Below the pieces are notes generated by a model, which saw nothing but the letters and a program-made list of their open reading frames with translations, was not told the origin of the DNA and ran no database searches. A DNA stretch of 64,000 nt from Ophiura sarsii (Eukaryota; Echinodermata; Ophiuroidea; Amphilepidida; Ophiuridae): assembly GCA_035610835.1 (NCBI GenBank), contig CM069441.1:86191574-86255573 (forward strand). Reading direction: 5' to 3'. Below are positions 62,727 through 64,000 of the stretch, piece after piece. The position numbers were made by a program, and so were the translations under genes. How positions within the stretch are numbered: the first letter of the stretch is position 1; the number at the start of each line of letters is the position of its first letter.

Positions 62727-64000
62727 GTAAGTAAAAGGTCAATTTATATGATTTATGTGTCCAATCATTGCTTAATACCAAGTGGGTATTGGGTGTCCAT
62801 ATGGAGACACTTCTGTCTGCCCAGACTCAGGGATGCAAAAAGTGCGGGAGCGGGGAGCACCGCTCCCAGGAAGCAACAGTTAAAATTGAGGAAATCATGC
62901 CAGTGCCTAACAAAAACTAAAAGGAGGAAAAAGGAGGAAGGAAAAAAGAAAGGGAAAAAGGAAGAAGAAGAAAGAGAAAAAAGAGCTAAGAGAAAAAAAA
63001 AGAGGAGAGTAGGAGAAGAGGAAAAAGGGGGAGAAAGAAGGGGAAAAAAGAGAGGAAAAGCCTGACGAATAGTACATTAAACATGTTGAACATAGGAATA
63101 GGTACAATACAATACAACTCATATTTGAGGACATTTACAATTATCATCAGGACAGGCATTCAATGAGAAATAGTGAAAAGATGCGAGTCAAGTCGTGAAG
63201 GTGGAAATAACGGAGAATATCTGAGGAAAGTTATATAACATGTACAATGAGAGTTCTGACTTTTGAGCCACAGGAAATTCAATTTATCAATGCAACACTA
63301 AAATTGAAGAAAGAGCTGTTGAGGATGACCTGGAAAACCAATAATGTTGAAAGTAAAAAAATACAAAATTTACACCTCCCTGTGATGTAATCGAAAACCC
63401 TAAAACGGACTTGCAAATGAATCAGGTTCAATGGCTTGTCTACAGGGGGGTCCATGAAGGCATTTGACTTTCTTTTTTTTCTTCAATTTTAAGCTTAAGG
63501 AGCAATTGGTTGAATTGACACCAATTTAATATAAAAATAGTATTTTTTTAAGGATATCATTTCAAAGCTTGTTTAAAGCCAAATGTAACCTAATTGTGAT
63601 CAAATTCATGTAAGTAGTGAATAAATAATCGCATGTTTTCTGCAAACAAATAATCTCTGAAACGTACATGGGCAATATCAAATGTTTTGATGTTGAACCA
63701 TGATAAGTCCATGGTTGAACCACACACAGGGAGGTTGAACCAGTTAAAATGCCGTTTTATTTTAATTATCATAATTCACAGGGAAAAAATGATTTGTACA
63801 CTTTTAACCTCCATAATATTTAACTAAATGAATGATGTAATTTATGACAAATTTAAAAGGAAAACAAAAAAGTGGCCAAAGGCGCGAACTCAACGTCAAA
63901 TGTTACTAACATTATTGTGAGACCAAGGCCCTAACCACTCGGCCACCAGACTAGATGTAGAATTATACCAAACAGGATCCAGTAATCACAACCACGAAAG
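62727..64000. other. Intron 5 of the ERCC6L-like gene (continues past the window)
   Basis: Starts with donor GTAAGT; no exon encoding a DEAH box was found before the window ends. Holds a polypurine tract and the end of a repeat. Confidence 0.65.
62920..63060 (+). repeat. Polypurine tract
   Basis: ~140 bp almost only A/G (AAGGAGGAAAAAGGAGGAAG type). The lysine-rich open frame running through it from exon 5 is not coding, as the exon ends at 62726. Confidence 0.88.

Noticed and set aside
62727..63065. Lysine-rich extension of the exon 5 frame
   Set aside because: A canonical GTAAGT donor at 62727 follows the conserved FVW, and the extension is low-complexity polypurine sequence.

Overview
The window is animal nuclear DNA. 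It has split genes with GT/AG introns, AT-rich intergenic sequence, intronless class A GPCR genes, tRNA-derived SINEs and a very dense load of DNA transposons. The two recognisable host loci (a thyrotropin-releasing-hormone-receptor-like GPCR cluster and an ERCC6L/PICH-like SNF2 gene), together with the repeat types, suggest a marine invertebrate deuterostome such as an echinoderm or hemichordate. That placement is inference; no species can be named from sequence alone.

Layout. 1-8.3 kb: non-coding, with several short inverted-repeat elements; one (4388-5313) has a clear target-site duplication (TSD). 8.36-12.2 kb: a nearly identical head-to-tail duplication, each unit holding one intact intronless GPCR gene on the minus strand. 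13.2-14.4 kb: a third, more diverged relative on the plus strand. 14.5-26.7 kb: mostly repeats, namely a palindromic TA-element present twice inside a mosaic duplication, a tRNA-derived SINE, dispersed copies of a 15-base motif, and one doubtful ORF pair at 17.7-18.5 kb. 26.7-30.5 kb: a 3.8-kb foldback element with 1.1-1.4-kb arms, telomere-like-bordered SINE units in the arms, and a C2H2 zinc-finger ORF in its loop that has been split by a transposon fragment. 30.8-33.3 kb: a TTAA palindromic element and a mariner-like element that keeps only the DNA-binding half of its transposase. 34.6-41 kb: hAT-type and other inverted-repeat elements. 41.8-47.9 kb: a 6-kb element (8-base TSD) filled with a satellite array, hairpin units, a nested palindrome-bearing element and a 1.25-kb tandem duplication. 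48.8-49.5 kb: a G-rich minisatellite. 53.1-62.7 kb: the first five coding exons of the ERCC6L-like gene; its 5.8-kb second intron has taken up at least five elements, including a second foldback element whose arms are arrays of a ~26-base repeat.

How it works together: the only host functions I can support are peptide-type GPCR signalling (three paralogues) and a SNF2-family DNA translocase. Everything else is best read as a record of transposon activity. The cut-and-paste families are defined here by their terminal inverted repeats and TSDs, read directly from the sequence: TA (mariner-type), 8 bases (hAT-type), TTAA, TTA, ATGT, a 6-base and a 9-base class. None of them carries a complete transposase in this window, so all appear non-autonomous.
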